The position numbers and the translations under genes were made by a program. A stretch of 64,000 nt of DNA. It comes from Chlorogloeopsis sp. ULAP01. GTDB taxonomy: Bacteria; Cyanobacteriota; Cyanobacteriia; Cyanobacteriales; Nostocaceae. Numbering within the stretch: position 1 is the first letter of the stretch; each line of letters begins with the position of its first letter. The stretch spans positions 32,210 through 96,209 of the forward strand of contig NZ_JAUDRH010000024.1 of assembly GCF_030381805.1 (NCBI RefSeq), read 5' to 3'. Below, in pieces: positions 44,050-53,302 of this stretch. The notes below the pieces were generated by a model. It had not been told where the DNA came from and did no database searches. It saw only the letters and a list, made by a program, of their open reading frames with translations.

Positions 44050-44496
44050 TTAGCTATGTGCTTTTGCTTTTAAGACATATTCTTTAAACCGTTCCATATC
44101 TGCTAGAAGCGTTGATTCTACAACCCTTCCCAAAAACAAATTATCCATGATTTTACCAAGAATACCAGGTATAGCATAGCCAACAGTAAGTTTAACGATA
44201 CTGCTGTTATGGCGATCGTAAAAGCGAATGGCACCTCGATTTGGTAAACCATCCACAGATTCCCATTGAATAATTTGATGGGGAACAACTTTGAGAATGC
44301 GAGATTTCCAAGTAAATTCCAAACCGCCAGTTTTGAGCTTCCACACAGATATTTCTGGATTATCCTCAGGAACTTTAACGGAATCAATCCACTTCATCCA
44401 ACGGGGCATCTGCTCCAAATCAGACCAAAGGCTCCATACTACATCTATGGGAGCCTCTACTTCTACTTGCACGCTATGCTCTAGCCAATCAGACAT
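44050..44496 (-). CDS. SRPBCC (START-like) protein, zds partner
   Basis: A 148-residue hydrophobic-ligand-binding fold of the cyclase/dehydrase type. It begins with HSVQVEVEAPIDVVWSLWSD (7-26), then MPRWMKWI, central strands and a C-terminal helix (MDNLFLGRVVESTLLADMER). It lies 37 bases after zds on the same strand. The same zds-SRPBCC order is known in Synechocystis (slr0940-slr0941). A role in handling carotenoid intermediates is plausible, not shown. Confidence 0.85.
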   Translation of the reverse strand: MSDWLEHSVQVEVEAPIDVVWSLWSDLEQMPRWMKWIDSVKVPEDNPEISVWKLKTGGLEFTWKSRILKVVPHQIIQWESVDGLPNRGAIRFYDRHNSSIVKLTVGYAIPGILGKIMDNLFLGRVVESTLLADMERFKEYVLKAKAHS

Positions 44497-44533
44497 TCTC
44501 TTTTTTTCTTCCTTTGCGGCTTGTTTGTAACCT

Positions 44534-45973
44534 CTACTTTTTCACAGTCTCTAAAATCGCTTTCGCTGCTCGCCTTCCCGAAATTGTCGCTCCTTCCATG
44601 CTATCAATATAGTCTTGCTGCGTATAACTCCCCGCTAGAAAGAAATTAGCTATGGGCGTCTGTTGACTGGGACGATAAATATCCATTCCTGGTGCTTCCC
44701 TATAAAGAGACTGAGCAAGTTTCACCACACTGTACCAAGTCATATTCAGTTCTCGTGATGAGGGAAACAACTCATGTACTTGCGCCAGAACGTGCTGGGC
44801 TATTTCCTCATTACTTTGTTTAATAAATGGATCTCCCGGTGTCAGCACTAATTGCAACAAAGACCCCTGCCCTTGGCGATAATAATCAGCAGGACTAGTT
44901 AAAGCTAAATCAGCAAAACAAGAAAAGTCTCCATCGGGAGTATATAACAAATTATCTATTCCGGCTGCCCGCTCTAGCTGTTTACGCGCTTCGGCATCCT
45001 GCAGCTCCGTTACCCAACCATCAAATCGCAACTGCACCGTAGCCACAGGTACCGCTTCTAATTTATAGATGTTTTCAAATTCTGACCATTTTCGCCATTC
45101 TGGGGGTAGGAGGCGTTGAATGCCTGGCACGTCACAAGCAGCTACGTAGGCATCAGCAGTAATAATTTCTTCTGTATCGCCGTTGGCAACTACTATACCA
45201 GTAACGTGGGTTTGTTCCCCTTCCTCAGCAAACTGGATTTCCCGCACTCTCCGGCGAGTGTAAATCTTTGTTCCCCTTGCTTCTAAGTACTCCAAGATTG
45301 GCTTGTGTAGGTATTCATAGGGAGAACCCGACAACATCCGCAGTTTTGATGCCTCAGTTCTAACGGCAAATAACTGAAAGATTGTCAGCATACAACGGGC
45401 AGAAATATTTTCACAATCAATAAAGCCCAAGGCGTAGGCGATCGGATTCCACATTCGCTCAATACTACCTTGACTACCTCCATGACTGCGGAACCAATCG
45501 GCAAAACTAACATTATCTAAGTTACGAATATTTTGCATCGCACCGTTGTAATCTAACAAACCCCTTACTATTGGGCTTGTCGCAAGTGCTACTGCATTCT
45601 GCAATTTATCCAATAATGATATTTGAGAGCAAGTGAAAAATGCCTTGAGACCGTTGAAAGGTGCGCCCATCAAAAAGCGAAAATCAAGGGTGCCAATTCG
45701 CCCTCCTTGATTAATGAAGGTATGATTATGTTCTTTGGGTAGGAGGTTTCCAAACGCCCCTACTTTCTTCATCAATTCCAACAATTGATAGTAATTACCA
45801 AAGAAGACGTGCAACCCCATCTCAATATGATTGCCATCGCCATCTATCCAACTACCAACTTTACCACCAACAAATGGACGAGACTCTAAAATCTGAACTT
45901 CACAACCGGCATCAGCTAAATCTACAGCTGTTGATAGTCCAGCTAGCCCCGCACCCACGATTGCAACACGCAT
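44534..45973 (-). CDS. zds: Zeta-carotene desaturase (plant type)
   Basis: FAD enzyme that introduces two double bases into zeta-carotene on the way to lycopene. The 479 residues open with the FAD fold VAIVGAGLAGLS (3-14). Family segments include GGKVGSW, EMGLHVFFGNYYQL and the C-terminal YTQQDYIDSMEGATISGRRA. This is the plant/cyanobacterial CrtQ type, not bacterial CrtI. The ATG at 45973 is the clear start. An SRPBCC gene follows on the same strand. Confidence 0.95.
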   Translation of the reverse strand: MRVAIVGAGLAGLSTAVDLADAGCEVQILESRPFVGGKVGSWIDGDGNHIEMGLHVFFGNYYQLLELMKKVGAFGNLLPKEHNHTFINQGGRIGTLDFRFLMGAPFNGLKAFFTCSQISLLDKLQNAVALATSPIVRGLLDYNGAMQNIRNLDNVSFADWFRSHGGSQGSIERMWNPIAYALGFIDCENISARCMLTIFQLFAVRTEASKLRMLSGSPYEYLHKPILEYLEARGTKIYTRRRVREIQFAEEGEQTHVTGIVVANGDTEEIITADAYVAACDVPGIQRLLPPEWRKWSEFENIYKLEAVPVATVQLRFDGWVTELQDAEARKQLERAAGIDNLLYTPDGDFSCFADLALTSPADYYRQGQGSLLQLVLTPGDPFIKQSNEEIAQHVLAQVHELFPSSRELNMTWYSVVKLAQSLYREAPGMDIYRPSQQTPIANFFLAGSYTQQDYIDSMEGATISGRRAAKAILETVKK

Positions 45974-46194
45974 TCCGTCCTTCCTTTTCAGTTTATTTAC
46001 AAATTGTAACTGCGTTGGCGTCGGAATTGGCTATTCATATTGAATCAAGGGTCAAGAGAGTAGATACTACCCTGCGTACTTAGACATAAAGTTAAACAAG
46101 GAATCAGGTAAAAAACAAAAAGACAAAAGGTATAAATAGTAGCAGTCTTTCTGGTTCTGAGATGATTTATTCTGTTGTTAGTTGTTTCTCTCTT

Positions 46195-46365
46195 TTACTG
46201 ATTAGCATCTTTGCTTTCTTCGTTTGTTGGTAATCCTCTGATTAATTCTCTAATTACATCAGTTGCCGGTCTGCCAGTCTGTTGACAATACTTTTCTAGT
46301 TTTTCTGCCTCCTGTGTTGCTAAATTCACAGTAATACGTTTTACAGCCCACTTCTTATTAGTCAT
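46195..46365 (-). CDS. Ribbon-helix-helix (CopG-like) small DNA-binding protein
   Basis: A 56-residue frame: KRITVNLATQEAEKLEKYCQ then TGRPATDVIRELIRGLP. A short basic strand followed by two helices joined by a GRPATDVI turn is the ribbon-helix-helix pattern of CopG/Arc-type proteins. Such proteins are often antitoxins or plasmid-type regulators, but no toxin gene adjoins. The ATG has no ribosome site. It lies upstream of zds on the same strand. Confidence 0.65.
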   Translation of the reverse strand: MTNKKWAVKRITVNLATQEAEKLEKYCQQTGRPATDVIRELIRGLPTNEESKDANQ

Positions 46366-47250
46366 TTGATTGTGTTATTTGCTAGATACTAACATCACTA
46401 AATAATCATCGATTAAGCGAGGATGAAATAGATAAGAATATCAGAGTTTTTGTCAGGTAACAAGCAATGTCATGGGTGCTAAAAGCTTAAATTGGCAAAT
46501 ATGTTCTTCATTTTTATAACAAAATACAGAATTTGAATTTTTTGATTGTTCTTTTGACCGAAATACTAATGTACACTTGCCTTTAAACGCTAAGAAGTCA
46601 GCAAGAGTGAGTATAAAGCAGGTTGAGCTAGCAATTTTCTAAATTGAGTACAAATGACCACTTTTCCTACATAAATGTTTCTCCAGTTTGCTATTCATAA
46701 CACATCTCACTATCTCTATAGCATAATTTCACTAAGCACTTTTGGGGTAAATATATGTCACAGTGCTTGCAGATATAACATGAAGGTGTGAGCTCACTAT
46801 ATAGATAGATGCTGAGATGTTTTTGGTTATGGAAATTCCAGTATACAAATAATTAGTTCCCATTAGCTTTATCATCTCAGACAGAGCATTATGTATATGG
46901 GAAATAACTTTTGTTGAATAGTGCTGATGCTTACAAGGTACATGCACCTATAGGTGAACTTGCAATACCTCTAAATTATGAATGCAAATGTATATTTCTT
47001 TCTTATTCTCGAACATTTGCAATCATTGCTATTACTAATAGAGTAGAAGCTATTTGTTCATTTATGTCTAAATAAGAGCTTGAGTTGCAAACACATTTGT
47101 TATTCAACATAGATGATTTTTTAAAAAAGTACAAACTCCTCTGTATTTCTGTTTTAATTGTATCTCTTTTTTCTAAAAAAACTTTGCCTTTACTCAAACT
47201 TTACCGAATTTATACTTAAGTTTTTCTTTGCGAAATCAGTGCTATTTTTA

Positions 47251-47283
47251 ACATTAGAATATAAAGTTTTTATATTCTAATGT
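47251..47283. repeat. 15-bp perfect hairpin
   Basis: ACATTAGAATATAAA (47251-47265), loop GTT, TTTATATTCTAATGT (47269-47283). It is isolated, with no gene within 900 bases. Confidence 0.6.
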
Positions 47284-47770
47284 AAATTTTTAAATAATAG
47301 TAGCGCGAGGATTTTGTTCTGCCCTACTAGAATGAATATATTATTTATAAAGTCAAGTGATTTATCTGGAATTAGGAATAAAAGTAATTAAGTATAATAA
47401 TTGTTTGCTATATTACTTTCTAATTACTGATGAATTATCTGAAAGAATTACTTAGAAAAATAGGGATATTTTACTCTTAATCAAAAATTAATAAACTTAG
47501 CATTATAAGTTAACTCTAAGAAGATTTAAAACAGTTTTTTTGTACTAAAATACATTTGCTGGTCGCATCCAATGTGCAATTTGAAATAAATTTTCCTAAA
47601 GAAGATTTAGATATTGCTGAATTTTCCTTCTTTTAGTTAACCACTTCTTGCTCAATACAATTCGGCTAGTAGTAAAGAGAGAAAACTACGTAAACACATG
47701 AGCCTGTGGGTCGATACATAGATAGATTTAGTCTGGATTCTCGTAGAGTAATGAGTTGTGCAATAACAAA

Positions 47771-47800
47771 TTGGCGTAGGGAGTCTTGTTTCAAAATTCT
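47771..47800 (-). repeat. Dispersed 29-bp repeat, inverted copy
   Basis: The complement begins AGAATTTTGAAACAAGACTC and matches 23166-23194 with one mismatch. Confidence 0.7.
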
Positions 47801-47842
47801 GGATTAGCTTATTAATCAATGTTTTTAATCTAAAATCACGCT

Positions 47843-48075
47843 AGGTGACGCCAGGTGACGCCACTTGACGCCAGTCGCACTCGACGCGCTTAACCCGCTA
47901 GGGCGCTTACGCTCCTTTATGCCGGGAAACCCTTACTTTCGCTTATCCACTACTCTGCGAGAAGCCGGACTACGTCCGTCTACGTGTCTACACCAGTCAC
48001 CTGCGGGGGTCTCCCCCGATGTAGGAACTGTCCGTGGGAAACCCGCCAAGAGTGCTGCCTCACCACCGCAGTGGC
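47843..48075 (+). repeat. GC-rich dispersed repeat block, with 10-bp tandem units
   Basis: Starts with three near copies of AGGTGACGCC, then the GC-rich family. Bases 47928-48002 match 61145-61219 with about three mismatches in 75. Open frames within it are not genes. Confidence 0.7.
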
Positions 48076-48286
48076 TCCAAAATCCACGCATTGGTATAAG
48101 TAGTCTTAATCTTTTGTTTAAACACAGCTACTGCACTGAAAAACCCCAAAATTAATAATTCAGGGTTCTCCAGTTAGTATCTACAACTGTTGCTATAAAT
48201 GAACGAAAAATTATCCTTAAATCAAACAATTATATCCTCTGCTGAAAAATACCTACAGAGTGCCTTGTGTAGTGATAGGTAAACAA

Positions 48287-49939
48287 CTATTCAAATTGTA
48301 GTTGGGGCATTAATTGGAGAGTACCTATTCCTAGATCTTGAGGTGAAAGCGATCGCGCCTCAAACAAAGCCATCATATCTCGCAACTGGGGATTACCACG
48401 GGCAGAACCTGTTAACCCTCTAGCAATGATCAAACCACAGTAGCCTTTAGTGTGTTTACACCGTTGATTCCATTTTTTCCGTGCTTCTACGTGAATAGGA
48501 TCGTCATCCAAAAACTCACCGAAAAGGAATAGTTCACCATTTTGAGTTTGCAGTAAGCCAAGGTCATAGCGATCGCCACCTAAGGGATCGGAACCCGGAT
48601 TAAAGCAAATAGCTTTTAGCCCACCAGCTTTTTCAATATTTTCAATCACGGTTTTAGCCTTGGGGCGGGAGGTTTGAATTAAAATCACGGGCAAACCGTC
48701 ACCTGCTGGTTTAATTTCTCCAGCTTTGTAGTATTTAACTCCCTGATGCAGGTACTCTAACATCTCCCAAGAAACAACACCCAAGCTGAGAAAGGAGTCT
48801 TCTGGTATTAAGTCGTCTCGCAATGAACGGAAAATCGGATCAATGTGCGATTCAATCTCATCGTCTTCCTCAATATCGTAGCCTGCCATTTCCTCTAGTT
48901 CTGTTGCCAACTGGGGCATCGTAGAAACGGTGATAGATACTGATTTCGTAGATTCATCGCTAGTAACAGGCAGTGAAATTCGATAGCGACGACTAGCACA
49001 GGGAAAAGAATCGCCCCCTAATTGACGACGGTGATCTCGCAGAAAGCGACACAAGCCTTCTAGGGCAACATATACTATCAATGCTTCTTCGTCATACAAA
49101 ACCGATCGCAGCCCTTCTAAAGGATGAATATTGCCGAAAGTAGGCTGAATTTCTGATAAGGGTAGCTCTGCCAAATCTTCAAATTCCTCATCTTCTGTGT
49201 CTTCACTTTCATCAGCGTGCTCAAAAGTTAGAAACAGACAATCTTGCTTGAGAAAAGCTTCTTCTAAATGCCCTTGTGATTCGTCTTCTCTTAAAATAGT
49301 GGCGCGAAACTGCTTGAGGGATTCTTCGGCACGATATAACAATACTCCATACTCCATACCCAACATCCCCATCACTGAGGCATAAAGTGTACCTACATCC
49401 CACTTATTAATCTCTATTGACAATATTTGCTGTTCTTCCAATAATTCCCAAGGTGCTATCTGCCACATTGCTAATGCCTTTTCTCTTAGGGCTTGTGCAT
49501 ACTGTGGTGGTAATTCGGGAACTTGAGAGTCGAGAATTTCTGAAAACCCTCGAAATAATTCGTCAATTAAAGGTAATTCCGGTGAATAGTCAATTGCAAT
49601 ATCCAAATCTTGCAGGACGCCGCGCAAATAAAATTGGATTTCACGATCTCTGACTACTATTCTTTGAGGACGAGCAGCCTTAGCGGGGCTGTGGGGATTT
49701 TCCATTGCTCGCATTAAAGTACGAACAATTGCCTCTGGGCCGCTTTCTGGAGGTACTACGTCCATTCCTCGGACAATACCTTGCGTACCATCTACCCAAA
49801 GAATGCATTCGCCTTTTGTCTCTGAGTCTAAGTGCTGGGTTTGTGATGATGACAATGGACGCCGATCGCCCTCCCATACAGAAGGAATTTGAGTTAATTT
49901 CCGCAAACGACGGCTGGTAGAGCGATTAAAACTTGTCAT
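48287..49939 (-). CDS. Large conserved-type cyanobacterial protein, unknown
   Basis: A 550-residue soluble protein. A basic leader is followed by a domain with WVDGTQGIVRGMDVVP (49-64), a long acidic middle (EESEDTED-type, about 240-270 and 380-390), and a C-terminal alpha/beta part (PVILIQTSRPKAKTVIENIE). It may belong to the DUF6930 type; that is from memory and unsure. No catalytic motif is seen. It lies alone, with an A-type Fe-S gene divergent from it. Confidence 0.8.
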   Translation of the reverse strand: MTSFNRSTSRRLRKLTQIPSVWEGDRRPLSSSQTQHLDSETKGECILWVDGTQGIVRGMDVVPPESGPEAIVRTLMRAMENPHSPAKAARPQRIVVRDREIQFYLRGVLQDLDIAIDYSPELPLIDELFRGFSEILDSQVPELPPQYAQALREKALAMWQIAPWELLEEQQILSIEINKWDVGTLYASVMGMLGMEYGVLLYRAEESLKQFRATILREDESQGHLEEAFLKQDCLFLTFEHADESEDTEDEEFEDLAELPLSEIQPTFGNIHPLEGLRSVLYDEEALIVYVALEGLCRFLRDHRRQLGGDSFPCASRRYRISLPVTSDESTKSVSITVSTMPQLATELEEMAGYDIEEDDEIESHIDPIFRSLRDDLIPEDSFLSLGVVSWEMLEYLHQGVKYYKAGEIKPAGDGLPVILIQTSRPKAKTVIENIEKAGGLKAICFNPGSDPLGGDRYDLGLLQTQNGELFLFGEFLDDDPIHVEARKKWNQRCKHTKGYCGLIIARGLTGSARGNPQLRDMMALFEARSLSPQDLGIGTLQLMPQLQFE

Positions 49940-50294
49940 AGAGTAAGTGAATCAAAACAAGCGATTTGCAAGTACATTTTTGAGTCGGGGCTAGCCTCGG
50001 ATAAAAATTCCCTCAGCTGATGATTGAAGGGCGATCGCGGTTTTTGGCTGCCAAAGGCTAAAACTCCAAAAATATTGAATCTCAAAACATATTGAGTCTC
50101 TCAATTCTAGAATAAAAATCTTTGCGTGCTTTGGACGGAGTATTTACAATTTGGCAACTTGGGGCATCAATGTCGCTAGAATAGAGAGAAAAACTTTTAC
50201 TTTTAGGCAACCTGAGGACGAAAGTTTGGAATTAAAAGTTCCTTCCTTCTTCACTATAGGTTGAAAATTATCAATTTCAGGAGTTAAAACGCAA
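49940..50294. other. Divergent promoter region
   Basis: Between the large unknown gene and the A-type Fe-S gene. No coding frame. A possible -10 box TAGAAT lies near 50175. Confidence 0.4.
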
Positions 50295-50654
50295 ATGACA
50301 CAAGCAACTCAATCATCGCAAAAAGGAATTCAGTTGAGCGAGGCAGCATTGCGGCAAGTGAAATTTTTGCAGGAGAAACAGGCTGGCAATGATTTATGCT
50401 TGCGGGTAGGAGTGCGTCAAGGTGGATGCTCCGGAATGTCTTACATAATGGATTTTGAAGACCCTAGCAAGATTACCTCTAATGATGAAGTTTTTGATTA
50501 TGACGGCTTCAAAATTGTATGTGATCGCAAGAGTTTATTATATCTCTATGGCTTAATGCTTGATTATAGTGATGCTATGATTGGCGGTGGTTTCCAGTTT
50601 ACTAATCCTAATGCTTCCCAAACTTGTGGCTGTGGCAAGTCATTTGGAGTGTAA
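50295..50654 (+). CDS. A-type Fe-S assembly protein (SufA/IscA-like)
   Basis: Carrier that passes Fe-S clusters to target proteins. The 119 residues contain the three invariant cysteines: Cys 45 in RQGGCSGMSY, and Cys 111 and Cys 113 in TCGCGKSF. Length is normal. Upstream TTTCAGGAGTT gives a good ribosome site. No other suf gene is adjacent. Which A-type subgroup it belongs to cannot be fixed from this alone. Confidence 0.92.
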   Translation: MTQATQSSQKGIQLSEAALRQVKFLQEKQAGNDLCLRVGVRQGGCSGMSYIMDFEDPSKITSNDEVFDYDGFKIVCDRKSLLYLYGLMLDYSDAMIGGGFQFTNPNASQTCGCGKSFGV

Positions 50655-50701
50655 TATAGTCATTTGTTCTTTGTCACTTGGCAAAGGATGAATGAATAAC
50701 G

Positions 50702-50730
50702 AATGATGACTAATGACTAATGACTAATAC
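50702..50730. repeat. TAATGAC heptamer tract over a start codon
   Basis: AATGATGACTAATGACTAAT and continuing; one ATG in it is the start of the TPR gene. Confidence 0.6.
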
Positions 50731-51142
50731 AGTTGAATCCCTGTTTGATAGAGGTTTGGAAAGGTATAAAGCTGGAGAATCAGCAGATGCTTTGATTCCT
50801 GTGTTTAAAGAAGTTTGCGATCGCGCTCCTAAAAGTAGTTCGGCATGGACTTGTTTGGCGTGGCTTTATCTACTGGAGAACAAACCCAGTTTTGCTTATA
50901 AAGCTGCTCAAAAAGCAGTGAAGCTAAATCCACAAGATCCTCAGGCAAGGATCAACCTCGCTATTGCCATGCTGGAAACTGGGCAAAAAGGTTTGCGCGA
51001 ACATATTGATGCTGCAAGCCAGTTAATTTTGCTGAATTCTGAATGGCGAGAGGAAATTGAAAATAGTATTGCAGATGGTTTCACCAGAAAACCAGATTGG
51101 CAAAGTTTAGCGAAAGTCAAAAAATGGCTATTTGAAGAGTAA
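50720..51142 (+). CDS. Small TPR protein
   Basis: A 140-residue protein with about two to three tetratricopeptide repeats. The clearest units cover about 30-80 (SSAWTCLAWLYLLENKPSFA, then YKAAQKAVKLNPQDPQARIN). Protein-protein scaffold, partner unknown. Its ATG falls inside a TAATGAC heptamer tract, so the ribosome site is repeat DNA. It lies 65 bases after the A-type Fe-S gene on the same strand. Confidence 0.82.
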   Translation: MTNTVESLFDRGLERYKAGESADALIPVFKEVCDRAPKSSSAWTCLAWLYLLENKPSFAYKAAQKAVKLNPQDPQARINLAIAMLETGQKGLREHIDAASQLILLNSEWREEIENSIADGFTRKPDWQSLAKVKKWLFEE

Positions 51143-51244
51143 TTACTAATTGCTAGTTGTTAATTGCAAATCGCTGATGGCTTCTGATACTATTAGCCAT
51201 TAGCGATTTGCCATTGATAGTTACAGTTGAAGACGCGACAACTG

Positions 51245-51490
51245 ATGAAAGATAAAATTTTGAGTTGGCTAAATCTGATTTTGGTAGTTGATGTATTCCT
51301 AGTTTTGTTTGGCTTTGGCTGGTTCGCGATCGCAGTTATCGGTCAAGCCACTGGCGTACCCTTGGGCTTAGATTTGTGGCATCAACTTTGGCAACCTGTA
51401 TTTAACCCAGCAATTGGTATTCTAATGGGTGGTGCGATTCTTAGCGGTGTCATCAGTTGGATTTCCCGAAAATTTCAGTCCAATCAATAG
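51245..51490 (+). CDS. Small two-helix membrane protein, unknown
   Basis: An 81-residue membrane protein with helices at about 8-32 and 55-73 (ILSWLNLILVVDVFLVLFGF; GILMGGAILSGVISWI). No family is recognised. The ATG at 51245 is preferred over a TTG at 51227. It follows the TPR gene by about 100 bases on the same strand and may share its transcript. Confidence 0.65.
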   Translation: MKDKILSWLNLILVVDVFLVLFGFGWFAIAVIGQATGVPLGLDLWHQLWQPVFNPAIGILMGGAILSGVISWISRKFQSNQ

Positions 51491-51530
51491 TTAGTAGATA
51501 GTGTTTAGTGGGTAGTGGTTGACAATCAAC

Positions 51531-51595
51531 TACTGTACGGGTGGGTTTAGAAGATAAATTGTCTATTTCAGCCGGAAAATAATGCCCCTACTATC
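51531..51595 (+). repeat. Dispersed GGTGGGTTTAGAAGATAAAT repeat
   Basis: ACTGTACGGGTGGGTTTAGA and onward matches the elements at 18941 and 22251. Confidence 0.6.
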
Positions 51596-51645
51596 TACTA
51601 ATACCAATTCTCTATGAACCTGCACATTATTTTTACCCCTCTTAA

Positions 51646-51666
51646 CCTCCCCTTAGCAAGGGGAGG
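51646..51666. terminator. Hairpin repeat between convergent genes
   Basis: CCTCCCCTT (51646-51654), AGC, AAGGGGAGG (51658-51666). A common cyanobacterial intergenic hairpin, placed to end both flanking genes. Confidence 0.5.
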
Positions 51667-51740
51667 TGGCGCAAGCAGTGGAGTTGTTTTTATGCCTCTT
51701 CAGATAGAAACGGTATAACCACTATCCTATCCTATTCACT

Positions 51741-52661
51741 TCATTTCAAAACTTCTTCTAGGGCTGGCTGCAAATCAGGATATTGAAACTCAAAGCCACT
51801 TTCTAAAGTACGTTTAGGTAAAACTTGTTGACCTTCTAAGACTACTATTGCTCCATCCCCCAAAAGGGCTTCGATTGCAAAGTTAGGAACTGGCAACCAA
51901 GAAGGGCGATGCATGACTTTTCCCATAGTTTGAGATAACTCTGCCATGCGGACAGGATGGGGAGCGGTGGCATTGTATACACCTGTCATTTCTGGTTTGG
52001 TTAAAGCTTGTACAATCAAGTCAACTAAATCATCTATGTGAATCCAAGAAAACCACTGTCTACCACTACCAATAGGACCACCCGCGAAAAGCTTGAAGGG
52101 AGTTATCATTTTACCCAAAGCACCACCCAAGCCCAAAACAATACCAAACCGCAATATTACTAATCTGACACCATAATCTGTGACTTTTTGTGCTTCTGTT
52201 TCCCAAGTTTGACAGACTTGGGCGAGAAAATCGTTTCCTGGTGAGCTAGTCTCATCAAAAGTAGTAGTTTCGCTTGTCCCGTAATAACCGATAGCCGATG
52301 CGTTAACTAAAACACTAGGCTTTGCATTAGCATTGGCTATTGCTTCGACAATTTTTTGTGTGCTAAGTTTGCGGCTATTGAGGATTTCTTGTTTGCGTGC
52401 TGGTGTCCAGCGCCCCTCTCCAATCGGTTCACCAGCAAGATTAACTACTCCATCACAATCAGCGATCGCCTGCTGCCAAGAACCGGATGCTGTGGGAGTA
52501 TAAGTAATAATTTCTACATTGCTAAAAGCTTGCCTTGGAAAAAACTTTTGGGCATGAGCAGTGTTGCGAGTTAACACTAATACCCTATGACCTTCTTTGT
52601 TAAGTCGCTTTACTAAGTGACTACCAACAAATCCTGTTGCTCCGGTGATTGCTACTTTCAT
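51741..52661 (-). CDS. thyD: TIGR01777-type epimerase-like protein (ThyD)
   Basis: An atypical SDR of 306 residues: VAITGATGFVGSHLVKRL (3-20) binds the nucleotide, followed by NLAGEPIGEGRWTPARKQEI and NASAIGYYG. The group is annotated in cyanobacteria as the thylakoid protein ThyD, and a Synechocystis homologue has been linked to cell division (SulA). No enzyme activity is established. The ATG at 52661 has an AGGTAAAA ribosome site. It stands alone. Confidence 0.83.
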   Translation of the reverse strand: MKVAITGATGFVGSHLVKRLNKEGHRVLVLTRNTAHAQKFFPRQAFSNVEIITYTPTASGSWQQAIADCDGVVNLAGEPIGEGRWTPARKQEILNSRKLSTQKIVEAIANANAKPSVLVNASAIGYYGTSETTTFDETSSPGNDFLAQVCQTWETEAQKVTDYGVRLVILRFGIVLGLGGALGKMITPFKLFAGGPIGSGRQWFSWIHIDDLVDLIVQALTKPEMTGVYNATAPHPVRMAELSQTMGKVMHRPSWLPVPNFAIEALLGDGAIVVLEGQQVLPKRTLESGFEFQYPDLQPALEEVLK

Positions 52662-52837
52662 TTTTTACCTCCGCCAAACTTATTTTAAAGTTTTTTATCA
52701 AATTTTCAGCGGTAGGAACTTTTTTAATGATGGAAGCAATATAGGCTTTGGTACTCAGTCAATGAATATGAGTGACTTGCGTTTTATCTGGTTCGGTATT
52801 ATAGGATGGACGGAGTGTTGCAAGACTTGGGGCTATT

Positions 52838-53200
52838 ATGGCTCGCTATACCTGTTCGTTTCTTCTTTCTGTTCCTATTCATGATCTCCAGACATTAGTT
52901 ACAGAACTACTACAAAATTGTAATTTGGTTGTGCAGTACTGTACGTCGGATTACATTATGGCACGCGAAATTCCTGGTACTGTTTCCTTCTCTAAGATGG
53001 TAAAAGCAGAGGTATTTATTGATATCAGCACAGCTACCGAAACAGAAACCCGAATGAGTATTGTGATCAAAAATGAGGAATTACCACTGCAACTTGATAA
53101 TCACTGTCGGCAGGTTTTTGAATTCATTAAGCAGTCGATAGAAAATAATCACTATTGGCATCTAATAGAAAGTCTGGCAGATAGTTATGAACGCTTATAG
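52838..53200 (+). CDS. Small conserved-type protein, unknown
   Basis: A 120-residue soluble protein with an alternating strand/helix layout (YTCSFLLSVPIHDLQTLVTE, then KAEVFIDISTATETETRMSI). It could be an SRPBCC-like or similar alpha/beta fold, without catalytic motifs. The function is unknown. The ATG is clear, with GGGGC upstream rather than a strong ribosome site. Confidence 0.65.
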   Translation: MARYTCSFLLSVPIHDLQTLVTELLQNCNLVVQYCTSDYIMAREIPGTVSFSKMVKAEVFIDISTATETETRMSIVIKNEELPLQLDNHCRQVFEFIKQSIENNHYWHLIESLADSYERL

Positions 53201-53302
53201 CAAAGGTGTCTGTTACAGCTAACTCTGACTGAGGCTAGCTTTTGGCAGAACACCTTGAAATTTCCACTAAATCTTCGTAAAATTATCCGTATATGTGGTT
53301 TT

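Larger units (their letters stand above)
46366..48286. other. 1.9 kb gene-free stretch
   Basis: AT-rich, no credible gene. It contains a 15-bp perfect hairpin at 47251-47283, a 29-bp dispersed repeat at 47771-47800, three 10-bp tandem units near 47843-47872 and a GC-rich repeat block at 47872-48075. Confidence 0.55.

Noticed and set aside
46732..46947. Open frame of 71 codons
   Set aside because: AT-rich, no start signals; composition is that of random AT-rich DNA.
47865..48155. Open frame of 96 codons
   Set aside because: It is a translation of the GC-rich dispersed repeat; the reading frame is not kept in the copies at 42039 and 61040.
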